Positions 46,897-56,167 are shown, counted from the stretch's first letter. The stretch: 64,000 bases of DNA from Niameybacter massiliensis (GCF_001282685.1 NZ_LN875035.1:1567572-1631571), one strand, 5' to 3'. Program-made: numbers and translations. The notes: a model not told the origin generated them from the letters alone.

Positions 46897-47613
46897 TCAA
46901 TTCTTTAGCGCAATAAAGTCTAGAATTCGTTCTGGATGCAAGTTGAGAATAAGCTCTTGTGGGAAATCAACCTCTTCAAATAAACGTATACTTTCTTCAA
47001 ATTCACCTACTGCATAAGCAATATGAGCATCCGTATTTGCCATAACTGGTACATTATATTGCTTACATAAACCAAGTACACTAATAAGATTTTCACGTAC
47101 CCCTGGTCTAAATCCACCTGGTTTTAAAGATGCATTATTTACTTCTAGTATAGTCCCTGTACGTTTTGCCGCAAGGACTACTGCCTCATGATCAAATGGG
47201 TAGCGATCATCCCCTGGATGCCCTAATATTTTTACGAAAGGATTTTCCATTGCACCAATCATTGCACGTGTTACTTCTTCTTTATCACCAAATCTTAAAC
47301 ATGGTGGATGCATACTTGCAATGGTAAAATCTAATCCACCAAGTGTATCTTCTGTTGCATCAATATTTCCATCAAAATCAATGATATTTGCTTCCATTCC
47401 TCTAAGGACAGTTACACCATATAATTGTCTTGGAATCGCTTTTAAATTATGAAAGTGGAAATCATGTGCCCCACCTGGTAATCCACTATTATGATCTGTA
47501 ATAGCAATAATCTTTAGTTCTTTTTCTCCTGCAAATCTTGCTATCTCATCTACAGTACTATAAGCATGTCCACTTGAAACAGTATGAATATGCATATCTG
47601 TTAAAAGTTTCAT
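46897..47613 (-). CDS. PHP-domain phosphoesterase (YcdX-like)
   Basis: 238 residues of the polymerase and histidinol phosphatase fold. Metal ligands are visible: DMHIHTVSSGHAYST near residues 6-20, ITDHNSG, GMEANI, ASMHPP, LGHPGD and NTDAHI. It matches stand-alone members that hydrolyse phosphomonoesters. It is 56 bases upstream of yerC on the same strand and may be co-transcribed. Substrate unknown. Confidence 0.9.
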   Translation of the reverse strand: MKLLTDMHIHTVSSGHAYSTVDEIARFAGEKELKIIAITDHNSGLPGGAHDFHFHNLKAIPRQLYGVTVLRGMEANIIDFDGNIDATEDTLGGLDFTIASMHPPCLRFGDKEEVTRAMIGAMENPFVKILGHPGDDRYPFDHEAVVLAAKRTGTILEVNNASLKPGGFRPGVRENLISVLGLCKQYNVPVMANTDAHIAYAVGEFEESIRLFEEVDFPQELILNLHPERILDFIALKN

Positions 47614-47794
47614 TTAATCACCTTCTTTATTTAGTCTCTTTTTCTTGTCTCTTTTTATCTTACACGCTCAGACTTAATTTGACAAAATGATTTTCACCTT
47701 TTTAGCAATAAATTCTTTCCATTTATCATAAACTAACCTTATAATATATTTGTACACAAAAATTTATATTTTTTAAAACATTTATAATGGGGGA

Positions 47795-48661
47795 ATGATG
47801 ATGCCAAAGATTAAACTGGATATTAAACGTGCACTTTTTATTGTTATAGGTACTTTTTTAATAGCTTTATCTACAAATGCTATTCTTATTCCTAATCATC
47901 TATTGAGTGGCGGCGTAAATGGTATTGCAACCTTCTTACATTTCATCTTTAATTGGAACGTCAGTATACTTGTTCTCCTCTTAAATATTCCACTATTTTT
48001 ATTAGCATTCTTTTTTTTAAAACGTCACTTTCTTGTTTCAAGCCTCTTTGGTATGTTGATGCTTTCCTTTTGGCTACAAGTAACAAAAGATATACAAATT
48101 GCTACAACCAATACCCTTAGTATCATACTATTGGGTGGTCTACTCAATGGAGTAGGTAGCGGTATTATCTTTAGAGGAGATGGTTCTACTGGTGGTTCTG
48201 ATATCGTCGCTAAAATCGTTAATAAAAACTTTTCTTTGAGCATGGCTACTGTCAATATGATTATTAATGCTATCATTATTAGTTGTTCTATTCTCTTCTT
48301 CGGATTAGACTTATCTGTATTAACCCTTGCAACCATGTTTGTAGCTAGTAGAATTACCCATTTTGTAGTAGATGGTCTTAATTACAAACGTACATTATTT
48401 ATTATTACCACCAAAGACCACTACCAACCCATGGCCAATGATATTATGTCTGAACTTCTCCGCGGCGTGACTATCATACCGGCAAAAGGTGCGTACACTA
48501 AAGAGGATAAATTTATTCTCTATACTACAATTAGTATTCAAGAAGTAGCCAAAATTAAGCACATCGTTGCTGAACATGACCCAACCGCCTTTGTAACCAT
48601 AACCCCAACCGCTCAGGTTATTGGAAACGGAAAAGGATTCTTGCCAAATATCTCAGATTAA
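47795..48661 (+). CDS. YitT family membrane protein
   Basis: 288 residues with about five membrane helices (IVIGTFLIALSTNAILIPN, LNIPLFLLAFFFL, TTNTLSIILLGGLLNGVGSGIIF and others). The conserved GGVNGIATFLHF and RGDGSTGGSDIVAK motifs belong to YitT/DUF161, and a C-terminal DUF2179 cytoplasmic domain starts about residue 220. Function unknown, perhaps transport. Three ATGs lie in tandem; GGGGG favours that at 47801 by spacing, so the first two residues are doubtful. Confidence 0.92.
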   Translation: MMMPKIKLDIKRALFIVIGTFLIALSTNAILIPNHLLSGGVNGIATFLHFIFNWNVSILVLLLNIPLFLLAFFFLKRHFLVSSLFGMLMLSFWLQVTKDIQIATTNTLSIILLGGLLNGVGSGIIFRGDGSTGGSDIVAKIVNKNFSLSMATVNMIINAIIISCSILFFGLDLSVLTLATMFVASRITHFVVDGLNYKRTLFIITTKDHYQPMANDIMSELLRGVTIIPAKGAYTKEDKFILYTTISIQEVAKIKHIVAEHDPTAFVTITPTAQVIGNGKGFLPNISD

Positions 48662-48669
48662 CTCTACAG

Positions 48670-48697
48670 AGTAGGATAAGTATCCTGCTCTTTTTGC
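48670..48697 (+). terminator. Terminator after yitT
   Basis: GAG-AGGATA and TATCCT-CTC form the stem followed by TTTTT on the plus strand, 9 bases after the stop. Transcription of the adjacent non-coding RNA therefore needs its own start. Confidence 0.8.
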
Positions 48698-48727
48698 TAT
48701 AAGTACGTAAAATAAATATTGGGTTAA

Positions 48728-49402
48728 GTGTGAGGGCATGTAGGCAAGCTTATTGTATTCCAACTTCTAGTCCTCAACTCTTAAGAGAGGCTAATTTCAT
48801 TTCATCAAACTAACGGTCAAAACTCAGAAAAGAAGTTCACTTTTCTTCAAACATTTCCCTAAAACCAGTTTGATTTCATTCCCTAAGCCTCTCTAAAAAG
48901 CCTGTGGAAAAGTTTCCATACAATAACTTCCCTTACAACCCATCACATAATAGACCCCTTCTGGTATAAAGGTAGCTAAACTACATAATCTATTTTCTAA
49001 ACATCCTTCATGTGAAAGTGCCTAATCATTCCTAAGTTGAGATAAAGAGCAAACTATGAAGGAGTATTATCAAGCACTAGGAAGTATTCTCTCTAAAGAA
49101 GAGACGTTTGCTCTTCTGTCTTCTCTTCGGCATACCATTGGAAGTGAAAACTTACTTCTCTGAATAGAAAAGAGCGGTGATGCGTGGGTGACCTCCATGT
49201 AGCTTTTTTTCGAGGATGGACTTAGAGTGTGTTAACGAATATGAAGGAAGGGGGTTGTGCGAGTGTTTGCTGTGTGCCCCTCAGAGTAAGCGTTAGCGAG
49301 TTTTCTCATATCCTAACTGAATAAGAGTTTACACAGTCTTAGTCCATTTGAGCAAAAGCGAAAGGGAGGCACCCATGTAGTGCCGACCGGACGACCTCAC
49401 AT
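48728..49402 (+). ncRNA. Candidate large structured non-coding RNA, ~675 nt
   Basis: The 820-bp gap between yitT and trpS has no convincing ORF but many nested helices. Ends pair: 48728-48735 with 49395-49402 (8 bp). 5' domain: 48784-48792/48886-48894 (9 bp), 48804-48811/48867-48874 (8 bp), 48826-48832/48840-48846 (7 bp). Middle: 49045-49054/49106-49115 (10 bp), and AAGT-GAAA-ACTT at 49142-49153. 3' domain: 49175-49196/49365-49385 (20 pairs, one bulge, one mismatch), 49216-49236/49327-49347 (18 of 21) and 49239-49244/49306-49311. Wobbles such as 49084-type G-U pairs at 49182/49378 and 49184/49376 work only on the plus strand. Class unknown. Confidence 0.75.
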
Positions 49403-49447
49403 ACTAAAAGTTTTTACTCTATAAAATATTTACTTTAAAAGTTAAAA

Positions 49448-49471
49448 AGGCTGCCATCATGGCAGCCCTTC
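49448..49471 (-). terminator. Terminator after trpS
   Basis: AAGGCTGCC and GGCAGCCTT-type arms with an ATCAT centre, followed by TTTTTAA on the minus strand. Confidence 0.85.
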
Positions 49472-49484
49472 CTTCTAGCTTTAA

Positions 49485-50492
49485 TTAACGTACAACTGGT
49501 GGGAATCCCACTTTCTTTTGTACTTTTCTAAGTGTTTTTGTTGCAAGATAGTTAGCTGTCTCTGCATTTTTCTTAATGATTCCATCAATATAAGCTTTAT
49601 CTTTTGAAAGTTCTTCAAAACGTTTGTGAAGAGGACGTAGTTCTTCTACTACAGCTTCCCCTACTCTCATTTTGAAGTCACCATATCCTTTACCTTCAAA
49701 CTCGTTTTGGATAGCTTCCATAGACATACCTGTTACCGCACTATAGATTGTCATCAAGTTACTAATACCTGGTTTTGCTTCTTGGTCAAAGCGTACCAGA
49801 GCATCCGAATCTGTTACTGCACGTTTGAACTTACGGATAATAGTGTCTGGATCATCAATTAATGAGATACTTGCATTATTATCTTCATCTGATTTTGACA
49901 TTTTCTTTGTTGGATCTTGTAGACTCATAATTTTTGCGCCTACTTTACTAATATATGGTTCTGGAATCTTGAAAGTATCGCTATATAAGTTATTAAAGCG
50001 TGCTGCAATATCACGTGCAAGCTCGAGATGTTGTTTTTGGTCTACGCCTACTGGTACAAGGTCTGTTTGGAAAAGTAAAATATCTGCTGCCATAAGTGTT
50101 GGATATGTGAAAAGTCCAGAGTTAATATTCTCTGCATGTTTAGAAGACTTTTCTTTAAATTGTGTCATACGGCTAAGCTCACCCATATAAGTATAGCAAT
50201 TTAAAATCCATGCAAGTTCAGCATGAGCTGGTACATGTGATTGATAATAAATAACGTTTTTTTCTGGATCTAAACCAGCAGCAATATATTGCATTAATAA
50301 GTTTCTAGCATTTTTTCTAAGTGTAGCTGGATCTTGTCTTACAGTAATCGCATGCATATCAACTATACAATAAAGACAGTTATATTCATCTTGTAAGTTT
50401 GTCCAGTTTTTAAGGGCACCTAAATAGTTCCCAAGTGTAATAACACCTGAAGGCTGCATCCCACTAAAAATGACCTTTTTTTCGTTTTCCAT
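49485..50492 (-). CDS. trpS: Tryptophanyl-tRNA synthetase
   Basis: 335-residue class I synthetase that charges tRNA-Trp. The HIGH-equivalent is in TLGNYLGALKNW (about 19-30) and the KMSKS loop is at 197-201. Other family marks are YPTLMAADILLF, VPVGVDQKQH and GAKIMSLQDP. Length is normal. It diverges from luxS with only 121 bases between, too short for a T-box leader. Confidence 0.98.
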   Translation of the reverse strand: MENEKKVIFSGMQPSGVITLGNYLGALKNWTNLQDEYNCLYCIVDMHAITVRQDPATLRKNARNLLMQYIAAGLDPEKNVIYYQSHVPAHAELAWILNCYTYMGELSRMTQFKEKSSKHAENINSGLFTYPTLMAADILLFQTDLVPVGVDQKQHLELARDIAARFNNLYSDTFKIPEPYISKVGAKIMSLQDPTKKMSKSDEDNNASISLIDDPDTIIRKFKRAVTDSDALVRFDQEAKPGISNLMTIYSAVTGMSMEAIQNEFEGKGYGDFKMRVGEAVVEELRPLHKRFEELSKDKAYIDGIIKKNAETANYLATKTLRKVQKKVGFPPVVR

Positions 50493-50613
50493 CTATCGCA
50501 CCTCATTTTTCTATCTTTTTATGAATTAAAGTTATCATATCATATTTTTCTAGAAAGCAAAATGCCTTTCGGTATATAATAACACTAATAGCAACTGAAA
50601 GGAGCTTACAACT

Positions 50614-51093
50614 ATGGAGAAAATTCCAAGCTTTACAATTAACCACTTAACATTATTACCAGGTATCTATGTTTCTAGAACAGATGATATGATGGGACAT
50701 GCTATTACGACTTATGATCTTCGTATGAAAGCACCAAATAGGGAACCTGTTTTAAATACAGCCGAAATCCATACTATGGAGCATTTAGGTGCTACTTTCT
50801 TACGCAATCATCATGAGTATGCTAGTGAAGTAATCTACTTTGGTCCTATGGGATGTCGTACTGGTCACTATCTTATTTTAAAAGGTAATCGCCCTTCTAG
50901 TGAAATTGCACCTCTTATCACAGAAATGTTTGAGTTTATTGCAAACTATGAAGAAGAAGTTCCAGGTGCAAGTGCTCATGACTGTGGTAACTATTTAGAT
51001 ATGAATTTAGGTATGGCTCGTTATGAAGCTAAAAAATACTTAGAAACACTTCATAACTTAACATCTGAAAACTTGGTCTATCCAACTAACTAA
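50614..51093 (+). CDS. luxS: S-ribosylhomocysteine lyase LuxS
   Basis: 159 residues. It converts S-ribosylhomocysteine to homocysteine and DPD, the precursor of autoinducer-2. Metal ligands are His53 and His57 in HTMEHLGA, plus Cys124 in AHDCGNY; the catalytic Cys81 is in GCRTG. Length normal. GAAAGGAGC precedes the ATG. A TATAAT at 50575-50580 is a plausible -10. It also recycles the methyl-cycle product in step with SAM-using enzymes elsewhere. Confidence 0.98.
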   Translation: MEKIPSFTINHLTLLPGIYVSRTDDMMGHAITTYDLRMKAPNREPVLNTAEIHTMEHLGATFLRNHHEYASEVIYFGPMGCRTGHYLILKGNRPSSEIAPLITEMFEFIANYEEEVPGASAHDCGNYLDMNLGMARYEAKKYLETLHNLTSENLVYPTN

Positions 51094-51095
51094 AA

Positions 51096-51119
51096 AAGTG
51101 GTCTAATGACCACTTTTAA
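51096..51119. terminator. Bidirectional terminator
   Basis: AAAAGTGGTC and GACCACTTTT around TAAT, between luxS and the converging solute-binding protein gene; it overlaps the latter's stop. Confidence 0.85.
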
Positions 51120-52696
51120 TCTATAGAATGCTTTTCTGAACACTTACATTTATTATACTTTTCTTGATAAAATGCAACATATTCTTTCATCCCCATATTT
51201 TCTAGAGCACTTAAATAACTTTCCCATTCTTTCTCTATATCGTACTCTCCAGAAACCCACCTTATTTTCATCTCTACAACATATCTATTTAAGCTATTAT
51301 AGATTTTACCCATTCCCATAAAATCAGTCATAAACATAGTCCTACGACAAATATTATCTTCTATCAAATAAGGGCTATACTCTTTATAGTTTAGTTCATG
51401 ACGTACTAACATTGGATTAAAAATAAACTTACTTTTTTCACTTCTTGGGAATATACCCGGGCATGCTCCTAATGGACTATTCTCCATGCTATATTGCGCA
51501 TAACTTTTTCCTAAAGGTGGACAGATAAATCTATAATTTCCTCCACTCTTTTCAAATGTAACACCTTCAGCTCCCCATATTAACTCTTGTATATTTTCAG
51601 GATTAAAAAACTGATCAATCCAAGCCATAGTAATCTCTGGATAAAGATTACTAGATGTAATCATAAATTGATTTGTTGTAATCTTACTATTTTGTTTTCC
51701 CCATAACTGTGTACCACTTGGCCCTTTTAGTGGTGGAATAACTATATATTCATCTCTTCCTCTTTCTTCTCCTACCACAATTGTACTATCTTTAGCAAGA
51801 AATGCTCCTACAACAGGTGTTTCTCTCATCCCCTTTGCTACATACTGTTCAATGTCTTGTGTAAAAATTTCCGCATCTAATAGACCTTCTTGATATAACT
51901 TCCTTAAATATAGTATTGCTTCCTTATAACCTTCTTGTGCTGGTGTAAATAATACATTTTCATCTTGCACCAGCATCATTCTATCTCCATTAATCACGCC
52001 AAATGATCCTATAAATGAATTCATACTGTAATTGTATACCCCATCTATATAGCTAAAGGGTATCTCATCAGCTTTACCATTTCCATTAGGATCTTGTGTT
52101 TTAAATGCCTTTAAAACATTATAAAACTCGTCTATCGTTGTTGGTATTTGTAGTCCTAGCTGATCCAACCATACCTTATTAATAAAAAGATAATTTTCTA
52201 CCAATGCTGAATCCATTTCATTATAAAACGGTAACGTATAAATTTTATTATCTAAAAATGTACAGGCACTTTTTATAAAAGGCTTTTCTTCTAATAATGC
52301 TTGAATATTTGGAGCATACTTCTCTATAAGTTCATTTAAAGGAATAATCCTTTCACTTTGTATATATCCTAAAATATCTGTATTCTGCAAATCTCCTCCC
52401 ATAATAAAATCTGGGACTTCTTCCATCTGTAATATATGTATCTTTTGTAAATCTCTTCTTGCACTATTAATTTGATTAAAATTAACCTCAATACCCATTT
52501 TCTTTTTAATGTTATTTAAAACTTCCATTTCATTATAATTGCCTAATCCCACTGGTGAAAATACAACACCATTCAATGTGATTTTACTCTCTTGTATAAC
52601 CTGCATAGGTTGTATATCTATAGATATTTTATATCCTATACAAATTAAAAGGATACATATTATAAATGTAATAATATTTTTTTTAATATTTTTCAT
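51116..52696 (-). CDS. Membrane-anchored extracellular solute-binding protein
   Basis: 526 residues. The N-terminal hydrophobic segment (about 8-22, IITFIICILLICIGY) may be an uncleaved anchor; the LLIC site is a poor lipobox. The rest has the family 1 sugar-binding pattern (VDEIPFSYIDGVYNY-like centre, MITSSNLYPEITMAWIDQFFNPENIQ). No permease or ATPase is adjacent. It diverges from a membrane AraC regulator, so it may present a ligand to that sensor rather than act only in uptake. Confidence 0.85.
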   Translation of the reverse strand: MKNIKKNIITFIICILLICIGYKISIDIQPMQVIQESKITLNGVVFSPVGLGNYNEMEVLNNIKKKMGIEVNFNQINSARRDLQKIHILQMEEVPDFIMGGDLQNTDILGYIQSERIIPLNELIEKYAPNIQALLEEKPFIKSACTFLDNKIYTLPFYNEMDSALVENYLFINKVWLDQLGLQIPTTIDEFYNVLKAFKTQDPNGNGKADEIPFSYIDGVYNYSMNSFIGSFGVINGDRMMLVQDENVLFTPAQEGYKEAILYLRKLYQEGLLDAEIFTQDIEQYVAKGMRETPVVGAFLAKDSTIVVGEERGRDEYIVIPPLKGPSGTQLWGKQNSKITTNQFMITSSNLYPEITMAWIDQFFNPENIQELIWGAEGVTFEKSGGNYRFICPPLGKSYAQYSMENSPLGACPGIFPRSEKSKFIFNPMLVRHELNYKEYSPYLIEDNICRRTMFMTDFMGMGKIYNSLNRYVVEMKIRWVSGEYDIEKEWESYLSALENMGMKEYVAFYQEKYNKCKCSEKHSID

Positions 52697-52836
52697 AACT
52701 CCCCCCCTAATTTATCTTAACCTTTGTCAGATTATTTTTCAATTAATAATATTATAAAATTTTATAATATATTAAAGCATTTATGCTTGTATTTCCTATA
52801 TATTTAGCTTAAAATGTCGTTGAGGTGAAAAAGTAA

Positions 52837-54948
52837 ATGTCTTCACAACTAAATTTATTTAAAAAATATTTAATATCGTTTTTACTCATCTTTATGATTC
52901 CAGTATCATGCATTATAGCCACTTTATTTAGCGTAGGTTATGACATTTTTTCTAAAGAACTTTTTTCTAAAGAAATAACTAATATTGAATTATCTATGAG
53001 TCATCTTAATAATGAATTAGATGAATGTCTACTCATTGCTCATCACTTGACGAACAAAGACGAGTTTAAACCCTTTAACTTAAATGAAACCCCCTCTGAA
53101 GGTTCGCGATTGATTAATACATTATTTAATTATATTATTTCTAATAAACTTTTGAATGAGGCAGCTGTATACTTTTATAATACTGACTATGTGTATACCA
53201 GTAAGAGTAGCTTGTCTGTAGAAAATTTTTATGAGCAATATTCTTCAAGTACTTATAGTCCTAATGCTTTAAAAGAATTAGTCGAAACCAGTACTGACTC
53301 TATATTTTTTAATGACTTAAAATATAACGACACGAACTACTTTGCTCTTTTAGTACCTCTTTCTGCCTATTACGAACAAATTGGATGTAGCATCTTTTTA
53401 TTTGATCAAAATCTTTTGTATGACTCTATCTTTGCTTCGCAAGAAGATAATAGACAATTTTACTTTGTAAATACTTTAGATTTAGAAAACTCATTAGATT
53501 CCTTTGATCTTAGCCATATGCCTACACTTAATTACGAAAGTTTAATACGCTCACTAAGTACACTTACTAAAACTGGCGATTCTTTCTCCACACATTCAGA
53601 TCAATATCTAATTTATGCATCTAAGCCTTCTCTTTCTGCAGATAACTTATTAATTTTAAGTACGGCTTCACACAAAAAAGTCTTTGCACCATTACATACC
53701 CTTAATCTGATTATGTTAGTAAGCCTTGTAGGAGCTATACTCTTTAGTTTACTTTGTAGTTATTATATTGTTAAACGTAATTTTGCACCACTTCGTGAAA
53801 TGAACTATTCACTTACTATGCTAAAACAAGATTACTCTAAATTAGAAAGAGAAGTAACTCAAAGTATTCCTATGCGTCAATATTTCCTATTAAATCAGCT
53901 TATTAATGGGAATATCAATAACATTCCTGATTTCATAGAAAACTGTCATTCCTTGAATATGGATTTAACATCCCCATATCATGGCATCATAGTCGTTAAA
54001 GCACAAATTAATCACTTTGCATTTGATAAAACTATTATTGATACACTACAAAGTATGCAACAAACTTCATTAAAACAAAGTTATCTCATCCAACATATTT
54101 ATCCTAATATAGATATCTATTTAGTTGGAACTGAAGGAAATATTAAACTTTCGACAATTGTTCTACCCCAAGCAACATTGTACTTTGGCAGTTTCTCCAG
54201 AAGACTTTCTAATATTTCTAAGTCTTATATTAATGCACGTGCTCTTAGTGAACTTGCTACATCTACACCAGAACTTGCTGATTCTATACAAGTTCTTTTT
54301 CAAGATTATAAAGCTATTGCATTACAACTTACCACATTTCTACAAGTTGGAGACTATCAAAAAATCCCTGAACTTCTCCTACAAACTATACAATCTCTAG
54401 AGGCTACAACACTTCCTTTTTCATTACAAAAGGTTATTTGTATAGAAATTATGATGGCATTTAACAACTACATTTCTAAACAAAAATATTCTATTCCATA
54501 TGATAAACTAGATTTAGTCTCCTTATTTAAGGTAGAATCCTTCGAAGAACTAAAAGAGATTGTCTTAGAAGTTTCTTCTGAAATGTTAAATCTTATTATA
54601 GATTTTCGAAATGATCGTATTCTTGAGCCATCTATTACACTTATTAAAGATTTCATTAAAGAGCATTATGAGGACCCTAATCTATCTACAGAACAAATTG
54701 CTTTAGAATTTTCCATACCTACTTCTTATTTAGAAGACTACTTTTATAAACATACTTCACAATCGCTCTTAGATTACATGTATCATTTACGTATTGAAAA
54801 ATCTAAGGAACTACTGAAGACAACACCATATACGCTTAAAATCATTGCTAATCAAGTAGGGTTTGTGCATATCTCTAGTTTCATTTCTTACTTTAAGGAA
54901 TACGAGCACTGTACACCAGGGCATTATCGATCAAAATACCATATTTAA
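52837..54948 (+). CDS. Membrane-anchored AraC-family regulator with extracellular sensor
   Basis: 703 residues. TM1 about 10-33 (YLISFLLIFMIPVSCIIATLF), an extracytoplasmic sensor of ~250 residues, TM2 about 288-310 (LIMLVSLVGAILFSLLCSYYIV). A cytoplasmic region of ~290 residues precedes two AraC helix-turn-helix repeats (TEQIALEFSIPTSYLEDYFYKHT and LKIIANQVGFVHISSFISYFKEY). The protein joins sensing and DNA binding in one chain, like YtdP/YesS. The upstream gap to the solute-binding gene is 140 bases and should hold both promoters. Confidence 0.9.
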   Translation: MSSQLNLFKKYLISFLLIFMIPVSCIIATLFSVGYDIFSKELFSKEITNIELSMSHLNNELDECLLIAHHLTNKDEFKPFNLNETPSEGSRLINTLFNYIISNKLLNEAAVYFYNTDYVYTSKSSLSVENFYEQYSSSTYSPNALKELVETSTDSIFFNDLKYNDTNYFALLVPLSAYYEQIGCSIFLFDQNLLYDSIFASQEDNRQFYFVNTLDLENSLDSFDLSHMPTLNYESLIRSLSTLTKTGDSFSTHSDQYLIYASKPSLSADNLLILSTASHKKVFAPLHTLNLIMLVSLVGAILFSLLCSYYIVKRNFAPLREMNYSLTMLKQDYSKLEREVTQSIPMRQYFLLNQLINGNINNIPDFIENCHSLNMDLTSPYHGIIVVKAQINHFAFDKTIIDTLQSMQQTSLKQSYLIQHIYPNIDIYLVGTEGNIKLSTIVLPQATLYFGSFSRRLSNISKSYINARALSELATSTPELADSIQVLFQDYKAIALQLTTFLQVGDYQKIPELLLQTIQSLEATTLPFSLQKVICIEIMMAFNNYISKQKYSIPYDKLDLVSLFKVESFEELKEIVLEVSSEMLNLIIDFRNDRILEPSITLIKDFIKEHYEDPNLSTEQIALEFSIPTSYLEDYFYKHTSQSLLDYMYHLRIEKSKELLKTTPYTLKIIANQVGFVHISSFISYFKEYEHCTPGHYRSKYHI

Positions 54949-54962
54949 TTTAATCCATACAT

Positions 54963-54989
54963 CAAAAGAGCGCCATTGGCGCTCTTTTT
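54963..54989. terminator. Bidirectional terminator
   Basis: AAAAGAGCGCC-ATT-GGCGCTCTTTTT between the AraC gene and argD. Confidence 0.9.
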
Positions 54990-54991
54990 CT

Positions 54992-56167
54992 CTAACTATA
55001 CTGTTCTATAACTTTTTCTAATAAAGTTACCGCTTCATCTACATGCTGCTTTTCTATAATTAGTGGAGGTAAAAATCGTATAACGTTCTCTCCTGCCCCT
55101 ATAACAAGTAACCCCTCTTCTATACATTGATTAATAACATGACGTGCTGGTATAGAAAGTTCTATTCCTATCATTAATCCCATTCCACGTACATCTACAA
55201 CTTCATTTTTACGTTTCTTTAAGCACTCTAACTTTTCCTTTAAGTAGTTACCTATTTCTTGCACGTGCTGTAATAAGTTATTCTCACATAGCTCCCCTAT
55301 AACAACCTGAGCTGCTGTTGTTGCCATTAAATTCCCACCAAAAGTAGTGCCATGGTCGCCTGGTACAAGTACATCTGCTTTTTCTTTCACAAGTACTGCT
55401 CCTATTGGCAATCCCGCTCCTAAACCTTTTGCTGTTGTAATCACATCTGGCTCAATGTCAAACTGACTATATGCAAATAAACTCCCCGTTCTTCCTACAC
55501 CCGTTTGTACTTCATCTATGATAAGAAGGGCATTATAATCATGACATAGCTTCATCACTTCTTGAAGGTAGCACTTATCAGCTACATGTATACCACTTTC
55601 CCCTTGAATCACTTCTAGAATAACCCCGCAAGTATCATGAGTGATTACTTGTTTCAACTGTTGTATGTTGTTATATTCTACATAGTTAAAACCAGGCACC
55701 ATAGGTTTAAACGGTGCTTGGTATTTCTCTTGTGCCGTGGCAGTCAATGCACCATAAGTACGACCATGGAATCCACCTGTCATAGAAATCATTTGTGTCT
55801 TAGTGGGTGATTGACTTACTCCATGTTTTCTTGCTATTTTAATAGCCGCTTCATTGGCCTCTGTACCACTGTTGCAGAAGAATACTTTCTTAAATCCACT
55901 ATATTTTGCAAGTAGTGCCGCTGTTTCTATTTGTGGCTTTGTATAATAAAGATTAGAAGTGTGCATGAGTTTATGTAATTGACCTTCTAAACTTTTCATA
56001 AGCTTTGGATGACTATATCCCAAACTATTCACTGCAATACCACTTCCCATATCTAAATACTTTTTCCCATAATTATCATAGATATAACACCCTTCCCCAC
56101 GGTCAAGTACCACATCAAAACGGTTATAAGTATGCATCACATGCTGACTTTCTAAGTCTTTTAGCAT
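54992..56167 (-). CDS. argD: Acetylornithine aminotransferase
   Basis: 391-residue PLP enzyme of the class III aminotransferases; it converts N-acetylglutamate semialdehyde to N-acetylornithine. The PLP lysine is Lys247 in TTAKGLG, after IIDEVQTGVGRTG. Cofactor phosphate is held by CNSGTEANEAAIK. Its ATG overlaps the argB stop by 7 bases. The purine-rich end of argB provides its ribosome binding site. Last gene of argCJBD. Confidence 0.96.
   Translation of the reverse strand: MLKDLESQHVMHTYNRFDVVLDRGEGCYIYDNYGKKYLDMGSGIAVNSLGYSHPKLMKSLEGQLHKLMHTSNLYYTKPQIETAALLAKYSGFKKVFFCNSGTEANEAAIKIARKHGVSQSPTKTQMISMTGGFHGRTYGALTATAQEKYQAPFKPMVPGFNYVEYNNIQQLKQVITHDTCGVILEVIQGESGIHVADKCYLQEVMKLCHDYNALLIIDEVQTGVGRTGSLFAYSQFDIEPDVITTAKGLGAGLPIGAVLVKEKADVLVPGDHGTTFGGNLMATTAAQVVIGELCENNLLQHVQEIGNYLKEKLECLKKRKNEVVDVRGMGLMIGIELSIPARHVINQCIEEGLLVIGAGENVIRFLPPLIIEKQHVDEAVTLLEKVIEQYS

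Noticed and set aside
49056-49163. 35-codon plus-strand ORF inside the candidate RNA (begins MKEYYQALGSIL)
   Set aside because: It looks protein-like in composition, but no ribosome binding site precedes it and its start lies just inside the perfect stem 49045-49054/49106-49115. It may be a decayed gene fragment, so it was not called.
48662-49484. Group II or group I intron in the yitT-trpS gap
   Set aside because: No domain V hairpin, intron-encoded protein or convincing catalytic core is visible. The TTAGTCC near 49339 only faintly recalls a group I P7 strand.
48662-49484. RNase P RNA, tmRNA, 6S RNA or SRP RNA in the same gap
   Set aside because: The conserved marks of these RNAs (for example GAGGAAAGTCC for RNase P or the tmRNA tRNA-like end) are absent.
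50493-50613. T-box leader for trpS
   Set aside because: The trpS-luxS gap is only 121 bases and has no T-box sequence or terminator/antiterminator pair.
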